In this document: piece after piece, positions 5,435 to 6,726 of the stretch | Numbering within the stretch: position 1 is the first letter of the stretch | How the letters are laid out: each line of letters starts with the position of its first letter | NCBI GenBank assembly: GCA_018672145.1 | Contig: JABHGH010000035.1 | Coordinates: 1 to 6,726 of the forward strand | Source of the DNA: Flavobacteriaceae bacterium | Lineage (GTDB): Bacteria; Bacteroidota; Bacteroidia; Flavobacteriales; Flavobacteriaceae | Length of the DNA: 6,726 nucleotides | Reading direction: 5' to 3' | Made by a program: the position numbers and the translations under genes | The notes under the pieces: model-generated | What the model was told of the DNA's origin: nothing | The model's input: only the letters and a program-made list of their open reading frames with translations | Databases searched by the model: none

Positions 5435-5444
5435 TAAAAAAAAC

Positions 5445-6353
5445 ATGAAGATTCTTGTTACAGGTGCAACGGGACTTATAGGTTCTGCTTTATGTAAGCA
5501 TTTGCGAACAACTGGTCACTCTATTCATGTGCTGACAACACGACCAGCATGGCAACCGAAAGACAATCAAACTCAAGTGTTTCGTTGGTCACCCGAAAAG
5601 CAACAAATAGATGAAGCTGCTTTGGTAGGCATCGATGCCATTATCAATCTTGCGGGCGCAAAAATTGATCAGCGTTGGACTACAGCGGCTAAACAGTCTA
5701 TCATGCAAAGTCGGACAATGTCCACACGCTTGCTGTTCGAAGCAGTTAAACGCTCGAAAAAGCACGTTCATTTTATTTGTGCGTCTGCCATTGGGATCTA
5801 TCCCAGTGATTTGACAGCCAACTATGTCGAAACAGAATCAAAGATTTCAAAGGGATTTGCTGGAAAAGTGGCTCATCTTTGGGAAAAAGAAGCGCGTCAA
5901 TTTGAAAGCCTTTCATGTCGTGTAACGATTCTCCGCATTGGATTGGTGTTGTCGAATGCTGGTGGCGCATTTGTTCTTTTGTCTAGACCAGTACGTTGGG
6001 GAGTTGGTGCATGGTTCGGCAATGGTAAGCAATGGCAATCATGGATTCATATTGATGATTTAATCCAGATGATTGATTATTGTTTAATCAACAAGCTTGA
6101 AGGTTGTTTCAATGCCACTGCACCAAATCCGGTACAGCAGCGAACACTCATTAAAACAATTGCAAAAAGATTGAGAGTTCCCCAGTTTCTGCCTGGAATA
6201 CCAAAGTTTGTCATGGCATTTGCTTTGGGAGAGATGCATCAGGTCCTGTATGAAAGTGTTTGGGCAACACCAAAAAACGTTTTAGATCAACGTTTTTCCT
6301 TCCAATTTCCAGACATCTCGTCTTGTGTTTACGATTTAATGAAGCCAAAATAG
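5445..6353 (+). CDS. TIGR01777-family atypical SDR/epimerase-like protein (YfcH/SDR39U1 type)
   Basis: NAD(P)-binding extended-SDR-like protein of 302 residues, the usual family length; cytoplasmic. The N-terminus has the dinucleotide-binding TGATGLIG (6-13), followed by NLAGAKI (68-74), SAIGIYP (114-120), LRIGLVLSNAGGAF (163-176) and WIHIDDL (200-206). The C-terminal part (about 249-298: PGIPKFVMAFALGEMHQVLY, then ATPKNVLDQRFSF) is the DUF1731-like domain that defines the group. I see no canonical YxxxK catalytic pair: neither Y119 nor Y127 is followed by Lys at +4. Dehydrogenase or epimerase activity therefore should not be assumed. The substrate is unknown for the family as far as I know. 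It is transcribed divergently from ilvE and precedes grpE by 74 bases, but grpE has its own promoter. In-frame ATG start follows a strong -7 box. Confidence 0.9.
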   Translation: MKILVTGATGLIGSALCKHLRTTGHSIHVLTTRPAWQPKDNQTQVFRWSPEKQQIDEAALVGIDAIINLAGAKIDQRWTTAAKQSIMQSRTMSTRLLFEAVKRSKKHVHFICASAIGIYPSDLTANYVETESKISKGFAGKVAHLWEKEARQFESLSCRVTILRIGLVLSNAGGAFVLLSRPVRWGVGAWFGNGKQWQSWIHIDDLIQMIDYCLINKLEGCFNATAPNPVQQRTLIKTIAKRLRVPQFLPGIPKFVMAFALGEMHQVLYESVWATPKNVLDQRFSFQFPDISSCVYDLMKPK

Positions 6354-6370
6354 AAATGAATTGATGTCAA

Positions 6371-6403
6371 ATTGGCAGATGTCTTTCTTTGGCGTTACTT
6401 TTG
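6371..6403 (+). promoter_or_regulatory. Putative grpE promoter
   Basis: ATTG (6371-6374), a 21-base spacer and TACTTTTG (6396-6403): the best full match in the window to the Bacteroidota TTTG/TAnnTTTG promoter. Predicted start is near 6410, giving a leader of about 18 AT-rich bases before the grpE ATG. I see no CIRCE-type inverted repeat between promoter and start. Confidence 0.6.
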
Positions 6404-6427
6404 TCAATAGTTATATAAAAAATTGAA

Positions 6428-6726
6428 ATGGCTAAAACCAACCCAAAAAAAAGCACAACGAAGACAGCACCTAAAAAGAAAGACTCTTCCAGTGAGTTTC
6501 AAAAGAAGATCGATGAGTTACAGTCAAGTTTTGATAAAGAGAAAGATCAATACCTGCGTCTATTTGCTGAATTCGAGAATTACAAAAAACGCACTTCCAA
6601 AGAACGCATAGACCTTTTCAAAACAGCTGCACAAGAACTAGTGACTGCTTTGCTTCCAGTGGTTGATGATTTTGAGCGCGCATTAGTTGAGTTGAAAAAA
6701 TCAGATGATGCAGACCAGCAACAAGG
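6428..6726 (+). CDS. grpE: Heat-shock nucleotide exchange factor GrpE (C-terminus cut by window edge)
   Basis: Co-chaperone that releases ADP from DnaK so that it can rebind ATP and let go of its client; cytoplasmic homodimer. From the ATG at 6428 I translated 99 residues up to the window edge, about half of a typical GrpE. The first ~22 residues are Lys/Ser/Thr-rich and probably disordered, followed by a long helix that should form the dimeric coiled coil (about 23-70). The family hallmark is clear: DQYLRLFAEFENYKKRTSKE (41-60), then LLPVVDDFERAL (77-88). No Shine-Dalgarno is visible. In many Bacteroidota dnaJ follows grpE, so dnaJ is the expected next gene beyond the edge. A shorter reading frame overlapping it at 6423-6611 is a shadow. 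Confidence 0.96.
   Translation, partial: MAKTNPKKSTTKTAPKKKDSSSEFQKKIDELQSSFDKEKDQYLRLFAEFENYKKRTSKERIDLFKTAAQELVTALLPVVDDFERALVELKKSDDADQQQ

Noticed and set aside
6423..6611. 62-residue plus-strand reading frame near the right edge
   Set aside because: It is out of frame with the clear GrpE sequence starting at 6428, which covers the same bases.

Overview
The window looks like a piece of a Bacteroidota chromosome, probably a free-living or marine Cytophagales- or Flavobacteriales-like bacterium. Three things support this. The protein sequences have a Bacteroidota character, especially the PII protein with its shifted T-loop and the type II branched-chain aminotransferase. Shine-Dalgarno sequences are hard to find. 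At least five gene starts are preceded by a TAnnTTTG box, the -7 element of the Bacteroidota housekeeping sigma factor. The DNA is moderately AT-rich. I see no mobile element, tRNA, rRNA or CRISPR array. The genes are mostly housekeeping and tightly packed.

Layout. Positions 1-718 (minus) hold a purU gene (formyltetrahydrofolate deformylase) cut by the left edge. Positions 802-3098 (minus) hold a three-gene cluster, transcribed as outer-membrane TorF-like porin, PII signal protein (glnB/glnK type), then ammonium transporter (amt), and closed by a strong hairpin terminator at 752-779. Upstream of the porin, at 3130-3230, lie a promoter and a striking inverted repeat that could be an activator site. 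Positions 3345-3904 (minus) hold a 62-residue membrane protein whose stop overlaps the start of a CrcB/FluC fluoride channel. A MazG-like pyrophosphohydrolase (3931-4320, plus) runs into ilvE (4322-5368, minus) with one base between them. A TIGR01777-family SDR protein (5445-6353, plus) diverges from ilvE. A grpE gene (6428 onward, plus) is cut by the right edge.

How the genes work together. The most coherent unit is porin-PII-Amt. Amt moves ammonium across the inner membrane, PII senses nitrogen/energy status and typically gates Amt, and the porin may give small nitrogen solutes a path across the outer membrane. The shared strand, short gaps, single recognisable promoter and single terminator support one transcript. 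The repeat upstream of that promoter is the best candidate here for an undescribed regulatory site. The other genes (one-carbon/purine metabolism, fluoride export, nucleotide clean-up, branched-chain amino acids, heat shock) look like independent short units.
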